A DNA stretch of 64,000 nucleotides from Ophioderma brevispina (GCA_023653785.1 JAMKCH010007086.1:1-64000); one strand, 5' to 3'. Shown: positions 1 to 12,330, counted from the stretch's first letter. The notes: generated from the sequence alone by a model not told the origin. Made by a program: numbers and translations.

Positions 1-2
1 TA

Positions 3-614
3 CCAAAGCCCTGGGGAAAATGTGCCGATTTGGATGGCCAAGAATCTCATTACAGCCAGAAGCAATGCTTCATTAACTGCCGTCTTAAGTATATTGTAAA
101 AAAATGCAAATGCCGGCCGTTAGGCTACAAAGGTGTGGACCCGATCTGTAGCCCAGAGGTTTCAGCAAGTTGTGTAGGAGACGCACTACAGGAGTATCGC
201 TCTAAGGCAAGCCATGAATGTAGCTGCCCTACTCCGTGCGCAAAGGTAACTTACACGTCAACACTCTCCATGACGCTTTTCCCCAGTGATCGTGTCAAAA
301 GTGATTTGGTCGAAATATTTTCATCTGGAGCTGGCAACAACTCAAATACTTCATTTCCTGCAGAAAAGGACCTTCACAAGAACTTAGTGCGCCTCGATAT
401 TTTCTTTGACGAACTGATCGAGACGAAATTTAAACAGGTTCCAGCCATGACTTGGTCAGCACTTTTGGCAGATTTAGGGGGCCAGATGGGTTTGTTTATG
501 GGTATGAGCGCCATTACAGCCGCTGAAGTGGTAGAATATATCATTAGGAAGATCTATAGTTTGGTACGAGGGAACCGATCAAGCACAGCGGTAACGGACA
601 TAAGTATTACCTAA
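3..614 (+). CDS. DEG/ENaC (acid-sensing-type) sodium channel, C-terminal part, 5' end cut by window
   Basis: This is the last ~203 codons of a trimeric, amiloride-sensitive-type cation channel of the plasma membrane. Reading is open from base 3 with no start, so the gene begins before the window. Seen: PKPWGKCAD at residues 1-9, matching the PPWG-C motif of ASIC ectodomains; a cysteine-rich segment (QKQCFINC, KCKCRP, CSCPTPC near 73-79) typical of the thumb/palm; N-glycosylation-type NNS/NTS sites; LDIFFDEL; and TM2 at about 150-178 with ALLADLGGQMGLF followed by GMS. GMS occupies the G-x-S selectivity filter, where vertebrate ASICs usually have GAS. The short cytoplasmic tail ends in TAA at 612-614. 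No frameshift or stop is seen, so this copy may be functional. A closely related but broken copy lies at 19.1-22.4 kb on the same strand, suggesting a tandem gene family. Family assignment is secure; the exact ligand is unknown. Confidence 0.9.
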   Translation, partial: PKPWGKCADLDGQESHYSQKQCFINCRLKYIVKKCKCRPLGYKGVDPICSPEVSASCVGDALQEYRSKASHECSCPTPCAKVTYTSTLSMTLFPSDRVKSDLVEIFSSGAGNNSNTSFPAEKDLHKNLVRLDIFFDELIETKFKQVPAMTWSALLADLGGQMGLFMGMSAITAAEVVEYIIRKIYSLVRGNRSSTAVTDISIT

Positions 615-780
615 GGTTTCTGAGAAAATCATGATTGAACATTAATCAAAACATTTCAGGCCTTTGCCGTGAAAGTGAGCATAAAAGATACGGTCTGACT
701 TTACTCTTGTAAAAAAATATGAAGTTTAATATTATGAATAACTTAAATTTAGAATTGTAATTATGTCCTTCAATTAACAC

Positions 781-1146
781 TTAAAGGCCGACTCAGAGAT
801 TTCCTGAGGAGGGCGCCCTCAATTTCCAAAAAAATCGTGTTTTTTGCATGTACATAATCCTTGTCCATATACTAATCACTGTGTGTAATTGCTAAGCTTG
901 GATCGAATTCCTTCATATGGAAAATCACAACTTTGTTATAAAATTCCGGATCCGGAATTTTTGTTATACACAGTATCCTATGGGACATAAGACTACACAT
1001 AAATGTTTACTGCATCAAAACGAAAAATCCGATTCATCTCAAATTTCGGAATTGTGCATTTTAGGTTACTATCTTTAGTTCTAGTTGACTATTTTTCATT
1101 ATTACACAAAAAAATAATATTTCGAAATCTCTGAGTCAGACTTTAA
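781..1146. repeat. MITE with ~20-bp terminal inverted repeats and TTAA flanks (copy 1)
   Basis: The left end GACTCAGAGATTTC (from about 789) is matched by the inverted right end GAAATCTCTGAGTC (about 1124-1137). Both ends abut TTAA (781-784 and 1143-1146), the target duplicated by piggyBac-type transposases. There is no coding capacity. A second, shorter copy lies at 57886-58116 with the same terminal sequence and shared interior words (AAATCGTGTT, GCATGTACATAA). The interior also holds a perfect 22-bp palindrome centred on GGATCC at 940-961. Assignment to the piggyBac superfamily is inferred from the TTAA flanks only. Confidence 0.75.
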
Positions 1147-2630
1147 GTTAATAGGCACGTAATCGGTGACCGAAACCACTGCACACAGCGCTTGTGCGTG
1201 GATCTCACCAAATCTTGCATTTTTTCCCCGAAAACAAAAGCATGTCACAAAAATGCTGCAACCGATTCAGCCATCATTTCAATATACCATTGCATGATAT
1301 CTTCTGTCCGATATCCTTAAACGGTATCGATACACATGGTCAATCTTTTCATTTATGGCGAAATATCCATAGATAGTTGATTTCAAAGAACCGTCCACTT
1401 TGCTGCGTGTCCCATTGAAATCACACGTTAATTATAGCCTTGGCACTCGGCACCCACTTTCGGAGGTCTCCGTAAATACCCGAAATATAGATTTGTGAAC
1501 GAAAGGTGGAATCCGTTCGCTATGATTACCTGGATCGCTTCGCCGACTAGATTTCCTAGAAGTTCCGATGATGAGCTTCTCAGTCATGTTTGATATTTTC
1601 AAATCCACCTTGTGCATCCAGAGGTATGGATTTTTTAAGTTTTTAACAGTCATTTTCAGTATGAAATATACCATTTTTGCAATCATATGAAGGTATATAA
1701 AATTCTTTACATGTGTAAGAATAACATATTTTTCTCCAGGAGTAATTTGGTGCGGATTTGCCCACGTAAATAATAATTTAGGTATCGTATAGCAGCCTTA
1801 CGTTGTGATTGCCAATTCTGAGTTGATAGTGAAACACACTTCCGGTTTATGTTTGACCATTTTCGTCACTTTCTAGTGGGTTTAAAAGAAATAGCTTTTG
1901 TGTTTCAGTATATACCCAATGAGTATGTGTTATAAAGGATGTATTACCCATCAAATGATGCTCTAAATTGGCTTGAAAAAGTGGCAAACGCTGCGAGCTT
2001 CATCTTTAATGTCATGGTGACAATCAATCAATTGCCACAAATTCCACCCAAAGGGCACCCAATTATGTATTATAATATGCGGAGTGCCATGAAAAACACC
2101 CAACAAATTAGATTTGGGCGAAATGTCACAATGAATATATGCACGGGAATCGACAGTGACTTGGTAGTTAATTAGTTAACGTTGTTATCCCAATTTATTC
2201 TTCAAATACAATGTGTTTAAAAAGGACCCTTTTGTGTTTATTCTTCGTGCACAAGGTACAAAGTGCCATAATTTTAATGAATGATTTTGTAGGCCTATAA
2301 TTACAAAATCATAAAAAGAAGCAGTCTCATTTTTCTTCTTCCGTTCTTTATGTGTAGTAGAGTTCAATATACTTTTTATTATGTATTTAATTTTTATTTT
2401 TAAATTCTTATTTTATATGTGTAGAATATTAATGGTTTAATCCAGGACAACTGGTACAATCCCTCTGGACAAAGTGTTCAAGTTCTCTACTAATTTTAAG
2501 CTCAAGTTTGGTCAACATTATGCAAATAGCATGTATGACCAGGAGAATGAGCAATACCTAGTCCGCAACCGGTATCACCATCAAGTCTGATCCTCGGAAA
2601 ACTTGTCCCGATTCTCAGTCGGCAAGTCCA
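1147..2630. other. No recognisable gene
   Basis: AT-rich DNA with only short random open frames. The longest (78 codons at 1939-2175) shows no known motif and no splice context. Nothing further can be supported here. Confidence 0.6.
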
Positions 2631-2635
2631 CAAGT

Positions 2636-3250
2636 CGGCATATTATGATACCCTGCAATTTTGAAACTTATCTACATGTACCATGTACAGCGATTATTAA
2701 GATATTGTGAATTGGGAATGAGAAATGTTTAACGATAACAAAATTTATAGGAAAATATGCATATAGTATAAAAGTAATAGCAAAACAGAGTGTGAAACTA
2801 AGACTCTTATGTTGATGCATGTATCGGGATGATATCCTGCAAGTTTGAAGAGTCTACCTTATGTAGAGGAATTGAGATATGGTAATTTTTATAAGAATTG
2901 TTTGAAAATCATAAATTATACCCATTTTTAAGGAAAATGTGTTAATAAGTGTAAAATTACAGTGAAGGATAGTGTCAAGCTACACTGTTACATAGATACG
3001 TGTATCAGGATGATTATACTGTAAGTTGGAATGCTCTACAATTTCAGGGATTGAGATATTGCGTATTTTGTACAAAAAAGCTTAAAATAATGAAATTTAC
3101 CCATTTTTAAAATTAATTACTTATGCAAATTAGTCCATATTATGCAAGATATGTGGTTCATTGTAAGATATTCATAAAGCTGCTTATATCAGGAAGATAT
3201 GCTGAAATTTGAAGTCTCTATCTTATTTGGCTTTGGAAATATAAGTAATT
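2636..3250. repeat. Diverged tandem repeat, ~180-bp period, about four units
   Basis: A phrase of the form 'ATCaGGATGATAT.CTGcAAgTTTGAA....CTCTAcc' followed by 'ATTGAGATAT' recurs at about 2640, 2822, 3001 and 3184, giving a period near 180 bp. Spacer text between units (CCCATTTTTAA, AAATTA) also repeats. Units differ by many substitutions, so the array is old. It may be a satellite remnant or the subterminal part of a transposon. Confidence 0.65.
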
Positions 3251-3522
3251 AATGTGATGCTGTCTTGATGGTGCCATGAGAAAATAAAGAAAATAAAAGA
3301 CTTGATCTTTGACCTTTGGTCTCCCAATTGCTTCAATGTATGAGTACTAAAACTGGAATATCTCCGCAACCGTGGTATCCGTATTTTTTAAAAATTCAAA
3401 GTGTTACGCACTGCTGGTGCTTCCCTCTATAAAGGTATGTATTTAAATTCTCTAATACAAATATAAATTTCCATCTGAATGTTGCCTAACATAAGTGTAT
3501 AAGGTCTGGTGCACTCCTGTTA

Positions 3523-3942
3523 GTTAGGGGGGTGGGGTCTACCATGGACCCCCTCTGATACCCTTTTGGTGGGTGTTTTTTTTACCACGACCACATAACA
3601 GGAAAAAAATAAAATGGTTGTACGATTCAAACTGGGTAACCCAAAACCGAATTTTTGCAACGCGCACCCATTCTCCCCGGACCAAAAATTAAAAACCACT
3701 TTGCGAAGGACTTTTGTCATTACAATTTGGCACCTATGGAGAACATAATACATTTAACATTGCTGAATAAAAGTTTTACTCGAGTACTGTTTTAAGACGC
3801 AAAACCATTTTGAATATCACATAACGTCATGGCGATTTTATCTTTCCACCAAATATGCGCAACAGATACTAAAATAATTTAACCGTTAAAAATGCTGCAC
3901 GAAAAACAAAATGTTTGGGCCACATGGACCCCCACCCTAATA
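3523..3942. repeat. Probable small inverted-repeat element
   Basis: The left end TTAGGGGGGTGGGGTCTACC (from 3523) reads like the reverse complement of the right end, CACATGGACCCCCACCCTAA, with a few mismatches and indels over ~25 bp. The interior is non-coding. No clear target duplication is visible, so the MITE call is tentative. Confidence 0.45.
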
Positions 3943-5680
3943 TACTTGAAAACATAATAAGTCTGTGTAAACGAAATATTCATAACTTTCCTACATCGTT
4001 TATTTTTCAGTAACAGTGTAAATAGCTCCACAATCTGTGAAACCATGTTTTGTGGGAATTAAATCCCACACAATAGATCCTGTGCAATTGTTCATTTTTG
4101 GATCGGTAAAATCAAACTTTATACAGTGAGTCAATCAAATTTTTTGCGCTCTCACTGCCACGGAAAGCCCTTCAATACACTCACTCTTTCCTCACGGTGA
4201 CGACGAGTCCAATTCAATGATACCATGTCATACACTCTCAAACGGCGAACGGACGGCCACTTCAACTCCAAATACAACACGCTTCTCATCACGGAACGGC
4301 GGTTGCAAGTCGGGTTGCAAGTCTTTTCCGGTTCGGTTCTTCGTGTCGTGCTGTAGACCAAGGCATAATCTCGTTCTCGGCCTTTGCGCTATCCAATTTG
4401 CTGTGAATCGGGCTCTTTTGGTCGTCATTGAAGGAGTAACACGGAAAGAGGGGCACAATTAGAGTTGAGGATGTCGTTCAGTAGACGTAGACTTAGACGT
4501 AACGGTAGCCAAATGTATGACAGACCTTTAGTACCATAGCATTTAGGTATCTATCGTTCTGCTTAACATCTTTCAGGAAAAGTGATGCTCAAGGCATCCA
4601 GGTTAATTTTAAATAAAGGCCAACTTACGTGTTTGCGGGTATTTAATCACAAATGTTTCTATTATATGAAATATCATATACCGTAACTCATTGATATTAA
4701 ACTTCAAAGATCACAGACCGGTCAACAGGGGTGCATTCCGTGGTAATCAAACTCTATATTGTGTGTATTTTGTATTGACGTCATTTCCTGTCGTCATCTG
4801 AATAAAATTGTCACCGGAGTCATTTTATTATAAAATTGTTCTGTTTTACCCATAAGGGCACTATTGTGATTCTTAAAACATTTCAGGTTAGGGCTATGTA
4901 TATAAAATTTACAAGCATGTAAAATATCAATTTGCGAAAAATCTTGATTGCAAGAGAGATGGGAAGCAAATACTGAAAAGCTGTATACAAAAATCCAAGG
5001 ATGGCAGAATCAATGTAGCCTGAGTTCCTTGAAAGTGAACGTGTGACATCTCAATCAGAGTCGAATGGGCTTTAAAAGCAATAAGCACAGGGAAATCACA
5101 GGATTTGAAGAATTCCATAGAATATATTAGAGAATGTGAGAATATGAAGTCATAAAACCTCATGCTGGATCTTTGGTAACAAGTGTGTAATAACTGGAGT
5201 ATGGCCAACTGACTGTAAACAGCCTTCTGTTTTTTTGTTCCAATTCAAAGAAGGAGATGCACGAAATGCGCAATATAGAAACCATTGGGCAGCTTGATAT
5301 CTCATAGCCATCAAGTCCTGTTTAAGATCACTACAGAAGAGGGGGGATAAAGAGAACCGACCAGATGGGAGCACAAACTGTTATCCTCGGTGTTCAGTGC
5401 AAGGATAGACGCAAAAAGCGTGTGGGATGGGGTCAGAGATGGACAGGGTAACACGCGTGATCAGCACATTGCCAACGTGTTTGGGCGATGGTATCAGTGG
5501 TGGTAGAAGCGTGGCCTAGGAGTATGCAAGTCGTCCCTCTCATGTATGTTACTGTCTATCGACTACCACCACTCTAAAGGTGACTAAGTTTCTCACCGAT
5601 CGTGTGTACTGACATACACAGATCAAAACGGTGTCTGTGGATTGAGAGCTAGCATTGAGCGATGGGAGTACCAACACCAC
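3943..5680. other. No recognisable gene; short CpG-rich patch at 4150-4470
   Basis: Most of this is AT-rich and blank. Bases ~4150-4470 are unusually rich in CG dinucleotides and are open in several frames on both strands (69-81 codons), which reflects composition rather than coding; none shows a known domain. The patch could be a promoter or first exon of an unseen gene. Bases 4920-5400 show no homology I can name. Confidence 0.5.
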
Positions 5681-5689
5681 CTGTTCACT

Positions 5690-6690
5690 TTAATGAAGTG
5701 GTCTGTACCCAACCAGGAGGCTGCAGTCAGAACATAGTATGGGTTGGACAGATTGGTTTCCCAATTGAAAAGGTGTTCGAACAGGGATGCATATTATCCA
5801 CCGTACTGTTCAACATGTATTCTGAGTAAATCATGAGGAGAGCCTTGGTAAATGGGCAGATGGTGCACCCATTGGAGGCAAAAGTCAACATGCTTCAATA
5901 TGCCAGATGACACACATTTGATCACGAATCAAGAATATCTCAAACGGCTTCTGGCCCAAGTCAAATCAGAGAGTGGCAACCATGGGCTGTACTGAACTTG
6001 AAGAAGACAAAGATCATGTCCAACACAGGTTGGAACATTCACCTTAGGGGAGAAAACATTGAAGTGGTGGGATAACTTCATTAATTCCTGGGTTCAAGAA
6101 TTCATAAGGAAGGTGGATGTGAACTGGAAATACGAAGACGGCTATCACTGGCAGAGCTGCTATGAACAAGCTATTCTGCATTATGAAAAGTCATGACATC
6201 TCCCGCAACACCAAGGTCATGTTTCGTGACACAGCCTATTCTTCCCTACGGTGCTTTATGGAGCAGATAGTTTGGACCTTGAAGCTGAATGACAGGCGCA
6301 GGTTGAATGCCTTTAGGGTAGTAACTTGGTGCTGGAGAATACTCCTATCGGCATTCCATGTACACTCAACTCCGTAATGAAGAAGTGATCAAGTTTGAAT
6401 TCAACCCCCCATATTCCCGTGATGCAAGGTCATGAATCATAAACTATCTATTTTGATCATGTTATGAGGACTACGATTGGGATTGGAAAGGATTTAATGC
6501 TTGGGCACAAACAGAGGAAGGAGAAGAAGGGGGTAGGCAAACGACTCGAAGAGTCCAAGATATAACACTTCCCAGAAGGGACCTAGCCTCACCTCAGGAT
6601 CTGCACAGAACAGAACACATTTTGGAAGAAAGTCGTGCATGATGTCACCAGGGGTCGTCCGCGACCTGATCGACGCTGATGATATGATGT
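5690..6690 (+). pseudogene. Degraded LINE reverse transcriptase, second half of pol
   Basis: This is a dead non-LTR retrotransposon; the ancestral protein copied its own RNA into target DNA. Translated in shifting frames, the order of motifs is clear: TDWFPIEK then EQGCILSTVLFNMYSE at about 5750-5830 (RT block with QGC..S..LFN.Y.E), a decayed catalytic region near 5900, a LGEK..EVV segment near 6050, IRKSH/SHDISRNTKVMF near 6160-6230, DRRRLNAFR..TWCWR near 6290-6350, DHVMRT near 6460, and a terminal VVHDVTRGR-type tail ending near 6680. That C-terminal order is characteristic of a widespread invertebrate LINE family. Multiple frameshifts and stops rule out function. The 5' half (endonuclease, RT fingers) is missing, as expected for 5' truncation. 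Clade is not certain. Confidence 0.8.
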
Positions 6691-6699
6691 CTCTTTAAG

Positions 6700-9200
6700 G
6701 TAAGTTCATACGCTGATTACTGCACTTTTGAACACAAGAGACACATGCCGTGAAGGGTAACTTCCCAACCACTTGTAACAAATGCATTCAGAACGATGTC
6801 AAATGTTTTAAAAAACATCAGCCAGATCTTAAGAATAAGAAAAAATATATTACAGGAACACACCTTAGGATTAACTTTAAACCTCTCGAAGGAATTATTG
6901 TAGTCAACATCGACATCCTACCTTTTTCTTACCTTTTTTATTTCACATAACTATCTCCAATATAAATTTGGAATGCCGCTTCAACTTGATTGCTTTAAAA
7001 GGATATCAAATAAATTAATATATTGTTTGACTAGCGCTGCAGCCTCAATTAGTTACCTTTCTTCATGCTCGTCAAGCATTAATCAATTACTCTGATAAAA
7101 CAACCGGTTTTCACTATATCTGTTTCCCATGGTAAAGTGTAACATAACAGCGAAAGAATTCGGCGTTCCAACATGAGTTATAGTTACTGAAATTTATTTT
7201 ATAGTGTAGTGCAGATTATTACACATATTTTAAAAATGGTATTCTCCATCATCAGGAGTGGTTACTATCCACCTTCAATTTTCCCGCCTGGCTACAAACC
7301 CACTTATCTTCTGCCAAATTATTTAATGTAAATTGTCAGTCGACATCTTACGTTCCTTTGCATGCAAAAACAGACATCCACCGGTGTATAGGTATTCCCA
7401 GGGTGAATCTCAAAGTGATGGAGGGGGGAGGGGTGGCGACCACTTCCCCTTCGGGAGAGAGGAAGTACCAATACGCCTTGCACAAAGCAGGAATATCATA
7501 GATACTTACAGTATTTAATACCAATAATTAGCTGATATGGTCCTCCCTCGTCCCATTGATACCAAAATGAGTACCTTCACATGTCTAGAATTACGCCAGA
7601 ATGACGTCAATCAAGTTTCCCATGTCAGCAAAACTGCCAATTCCGGATGTAACCCAGTGTAAGAATAGGATGAATTTTTTTTCAACCAAAAGTTAAGGGC
7701 ATATCCGAGTTTGATACGATTGTTGGCTCCGCATGATCGAATTGACTAATTTTATGATACACGGACGTTTTAGTGCTATCTATATTTTTTTTTTAAATTT
7801 GCCAAAATATAAATTTGTGTGTCCTTATGGCAAATTTGGTACTTATTTTGATATTAATGGGAATAAGAAAGCTATACTATAGTACCACAAATTGATTTCA
7901 AACGGAAAAGCTCAGGGCGTGGGGCCCTCTCGAATCTTACCGCTACTTCAACATTATTGCATGTGTTTTAAAAAATCAATTACATGTTGAAAAGCATTGG
8001 TGCTACTCGTTTTAGAAATTCTAATTTATTTTGATCCTTTCACATTAGTATAAGATTTTGCTAATGAATTGACTTCTACAGTTGGTTGGCTTGCTTGATA
8101 CGGATTATCTCACTCGAACCTTACAGCAAGCTTAACACTTACGTGCAAGGTGTATGACTCACGTGGTGCCTTAAGGGGGGGGGGGTTCCCCCGGAAAAAC
8201 TTTCCCGATAGATTTTCAAATTGACAACTCATACACCTTTGAGGGGGCATAAGGACAAGGCAAAGGTGCAATATAAACGAGTTCCGGTTTATCGTCTGGA
8301 AATTTGAGCGGGCAAATCAAGTTTTCAAAAGCGTCAAAATGGCTCAAAAAGACCCGGCCTTGCTTCCACCGGCTCACATTGCAAATCATTTTTGATGTTA
8401 TATCTGCTCTAGAAGCACCAATTACCTATATTAAACACAAACATTACCATTGTACATTCTTGTTTTTTTGTGAGGGACAGTCGTATTTGCCATAGGTTGT
8501 ATAGCAATGGCGAGCAGTCGCTCGATGATTCTTCATGAGGAAATTTCAAAAAATCGCTCTTTTCAGCACATAAAGGGTTCATTATTTGTTCTGATGTTGA
8601 TGTAATTAATTTTGTTTTAAGGGCATATAAATTACATAAGCAGAAAACAATATTTTCTGGCAAATGGGGAAATGGGGATGGTCTCGGCTATGGAAGCTGA
8701 ATTGGAGTGAAGTTTTGTTTGGTATTGTGTTAGATAAAGTTGTGCCATGAGTCAATCCAGAAAGTGGGGGTTGAAAAAAGTACTCCTAAATAAATCGTAT
8801 CTTATGCGCGATATAATGTGACTAGTGAGGATGTACTATTGTGTCCCGGTGTCACTTTGGGTCAATTCTGAACACACCGTCTCATCTATGCAATGTGACA
8901 TGAAAGTTTACTATGTTGCATTGCAATATGCATGGCTATTTTCCGGCGTGGAACAAGTTTGAATTGGGGACATGGCAAGGAGTACTTGATACTGTGATAT
9001 TATATGCGCGGAATGAGGTTTGACTTAAGAAGGGTCAGTTGCGGCGCAATCAAGCATGTTTTTTGCATGACACGTACATTTCCAGCACACATATTTATAC
9101 TGCATTCGGTGCATTCGGTTCCGGTTTTGTAGGTTTTACTGCAACGCGGTTCATTTAAAACTTAGGTCAGTCGCCGTGGCTTTGATCGATCGCGTAAAGA
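6700..9200. repeat. Long dispersed non-coding repeat, copy 1
   Basis: Bases ~6700-7160 align by eye with 24640-25110 (for example ATATTGTTTGACT, AACGATGTCAAAT, GTAGTCAA.ATCGACAT). Bases ~7250-9200 align with 58380-59900 (CAAAGTGATG/GAAAGTGATG, GGTCTCGGCTAT, GCCATGAGTCAATCC, ATGCGCGATATAAT, TGACTAGTGAG). Order is kept over nearly 2 kb with many indels, so these are copies of one repeat family or remains of segmental duplications. No protein is recognisable. The copy starts immediately after the dead LINE that ends near 6690. A G-run lies near 8175-8187. Confidence 0.7.
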
Positions 9201-11310
9201 TATTCGATAGTCTGATGGTTATTTGCTTATAGGCATGTTAGGAATTGCCGTCGGTGACTAGCGGCGGTGACAAGAATATTTTTATAAGGTTTCAATAGAT
9301 TAGGTTGTTATCGGGATCATGCTTAGCTTTGAGGATTGATACTTCAAAATATTCTTGTTATCCTGTGGGGGATTTGAAAACAATAACAATCATGGCGCTT
9401 AAACCTCGTTCTAAGGGGAGGAACTTTTGTTGCAGAGGGGAAAGGGTGGGTGAAAGCCTCCTATACTTACTGTAAAACTGGGTACACCATAAAATTGCTC
9501 TTCCGTAAACTTTCTGTATTGAGTCTAAAACTTCATTTTAAAAGTTAGGATTTTGAGCCCTCCCCTTATTTTGGAACAATATAATCTTGTAAAAACTGAT
9601 AATTTTTGTGTGATTTTTAAGGCAATTCAAATTTTCCTATAAAAATCTGATTTCACCCAATTTTGGGAGGGCTCCGTGCCTTACCAAGTTTTTCAAGTTT
9701 ATTCTCCGTATCAGTCAATAAATTACACCCAAGCATTAGTTTACGATGAGGGTTGACCAACTAGAGAGCAAAGCTCGTAAATAATTGTGGCACCCAAACA
9801 AATAGTAAAGACAGGTTACAACATAACGCACAAAGTGCAAGACTAGACCGACAAAGACCAGTGCAGACAGACATTAAGGACACTGGCACATTTGAAAATA
9901 GAGCGCCCCCAAGATTTTTCAAATTGAAATTTTTGCATGATGTGAACCCCGCCTTTGATATACTTTAGTCCTCACCTGAAAATATTAAGCCCAAGTCAGC
10001 ACCCTTATGGGTAAACGAACTATTATCATGAGTGTCGTCAGGCGACATTAATTCAGAAAGACTACGCGGAAATGGCGAGTAACCCAAGAACAACACACAA
10101 GAGTTGAGATTCCCAGGTGCGTGCACACCCCTGCACCCTGCCCGACCGTCTAATGACCTTTGGGGTTTAATATCAATGATATGAGTCTGTGGGGGCAATC
10201 CACACGGCAGCGCCGATACATATCAATCTGTTTCCTTTCCCGGAGATCCAGATCGCAGATCCAGATCGCGGGAGACCATGTAAGACTCATACTGCGCAGT
10301 GAGTGCGATATTACGGCTACCTTACGAATCGTAAACGTGTACAAATGCTTCGTGTAAAGCTGTGTACACCTTGGTGTTCAAAGAATACTTAACGATTAAA
10401 CCCTAAGTACCGCGTCTAGTGCAGCGGCCACAGCGCCACAACCACGGGTGTAACACACAATGTAGCGTTGCAGATCTGGAGCAGGTTAGGCCGTTGCCCG
10501 TGTATGGTGCAAACTGGTCTACAAGGATTTAACTGAATCCGATCTGGATCCGCCATGCCGCGTAAGATCGCCCCATAATAAATTCATGTTATAGGCACAT
10601 TTGATGATAACGAGTACGGAGCAAGGTGATCGAAATGTCGGTTATTATTTGGTATCACTGAACTAGAGGAGAATCCAGAGATATCCATTATTCCAGAACA
10701 AGTTCTGGGATTCGGCATAGAAAGTATAGGACCCGACTTAGACGTGTTACAAAAAACAAAAAAAAAACAAAAAAAAACACACGGATGAACGAGGGTGGTA
10801 CATTTCTGTCAGAAGAATATATATTAATGGGCCCAAATTATATTCCACCTAAGATGAACAAGAATTTTATTACTGTGGTCAAACGAACTCTTTTAACCCC
10901 TAGCCTGGACCGAGCTCGGTAATATCCTGGGCCTAGCACACCAATGACTGTAGCGGTAAAGATTGGCCAGTGTGACATGCTGCCAGGCCTAACACACTGG
11001 TGTGGGGGACCAGCCGGACATCGGGTTCACAGTTTCCAATGAAAAACAGCTGGAAGCGAGATGGCAAGTGTTAGCAAAACTCGAGGGCAGGTCCGGCCAT
11101 AATTGCCTATGTCGCGCTAGCTTTAGCAATGGTTAAGCTTCATTGCGCTAAAATAATGAATCTGCGGTCATCTTGCCCCCATCAGGGTGGCCTATGGTAG
11201 AAATAATAACGATAAAAACAAAAGTGAAAATGAAAAAAAAAATGACAACACAAAAACAAAAGACCGAAACAAACGTCGCCTACCCCTGTGAAGGGGTAAA
11301 CACTAAAAAC
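9200..11310. other. No recognisable gene
   Basis: No conserved coding signal on either strand. Bases ~10150-10560 are less AT-rich and open in both directions over 64-77 codons, without known motifs. A-rich runs occur at 10750-10785 and 11215-11260. Direct repeats GATCCAGATCGC occur at about 10245-10270. Confidence 0.55.
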
Positions 11311-11319
11311 AAAGTTGTC

Positions 11320-11446
11320 ATTTTCCGGGGTCAGGAGTCATCTATGCACACTACTCCGAAATAGTGGTCAAATTTTTGCCGAAAAGGGTCAACTTTGACC
11401 CTATTCGGAGTAGTGTGCATAGTTGACTACTGGGCCCGGAAAATCC
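11320..11446. repeat. Foldback hairpin element, ~50-bp arms
   Basis: The left arm contains ATTTTCCGGGG, AGTCA and TATGCACACTACTCCGAA (11343-11360). The right arm carries the exact inverse TTCGGAGTAGTGTGCATA (11404-11421), then TGACT and CCGGAAAAT. The arms nearly meet around GGTCAA/TTGACC, leaving a short loop. The structure suggests a foldback MITE; no target duplication is evident. Confidence 0.75.
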
Positions 11447-11449
11447 ACA

Positions 11450-12330
11450 TGTGTTTAGGTTGCAAAGATGCATCATGCTAGTTAACCGCAGTGTATTATT
11501 CTCTATCCATTACATCAATGTCAAATTCGATTCCAGGTTTCAAAAGTTAATTTAGGTCACTAGATAAATATCGACGCCCGGGATTTTCAAATCAAACTAA
11601 CGTTTTGGATTCTCATGTGATCCTGATTATTTCGTGAAACGAATTGCAGGGGGTTTTTCGCCGGTATTATATAACCAACAATAACTAATACGCACGATAA
11701 AATTAAGTGTAGAAAGGAAAGGAAGCGTCTACGCCTGCCGACCCCAACGTCAACAGTCGTATTGGTCAGAGTGAAGGAACGATGTGGAACTGATTGCACG
11801 CGTACTGAGACAGAGGGACTAATAGCCTATTTCTCCATAAAATAATAATTAGGTTGTGATTTTTATGGACACACTATTTTAAAAATTCATTTCATTCTGG
11901 TCTTGGTTTCTTGTGATTTTTGGCAATCAGTAACATCTAAGCGGTTCGTATGGTGACATGACTATCCTAATTCAACTTCCATCGGGCATGCTTTTGACGC
12001 AGATTTGAAAAGAATACAACCATCGTGAAGAGGGTGGTCCGTGTGGATTTTTTTAAATGATTTTTATTAGGCACTCTGATCTGCATAAGGGTGTAAGGGA
12101 TATCGCACTCTATGTCAAAAGAAAAAACAAATGTTAGTTGAATGGAGTTTGCCACGAGTGCATCGAGGGTCGATCTACTTGGCATATCTTCCGTTGAATG
12201 ACATGTTGGTCCCTGTGATTACCCCAAAATGGCTAAAAGTGACAGTCAGCGACTAGGATTGCTACGTCGAGATGCACCCTTATATTGAAGACAACTAGAT
12301 AGAGCTGTTTAATATATAAATCCAAGGTTC
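11450..12330. other. No recognisable gene
   Basis: Only short random frames on both strands. No repeat or domain recognised. Confidence 0.55.
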
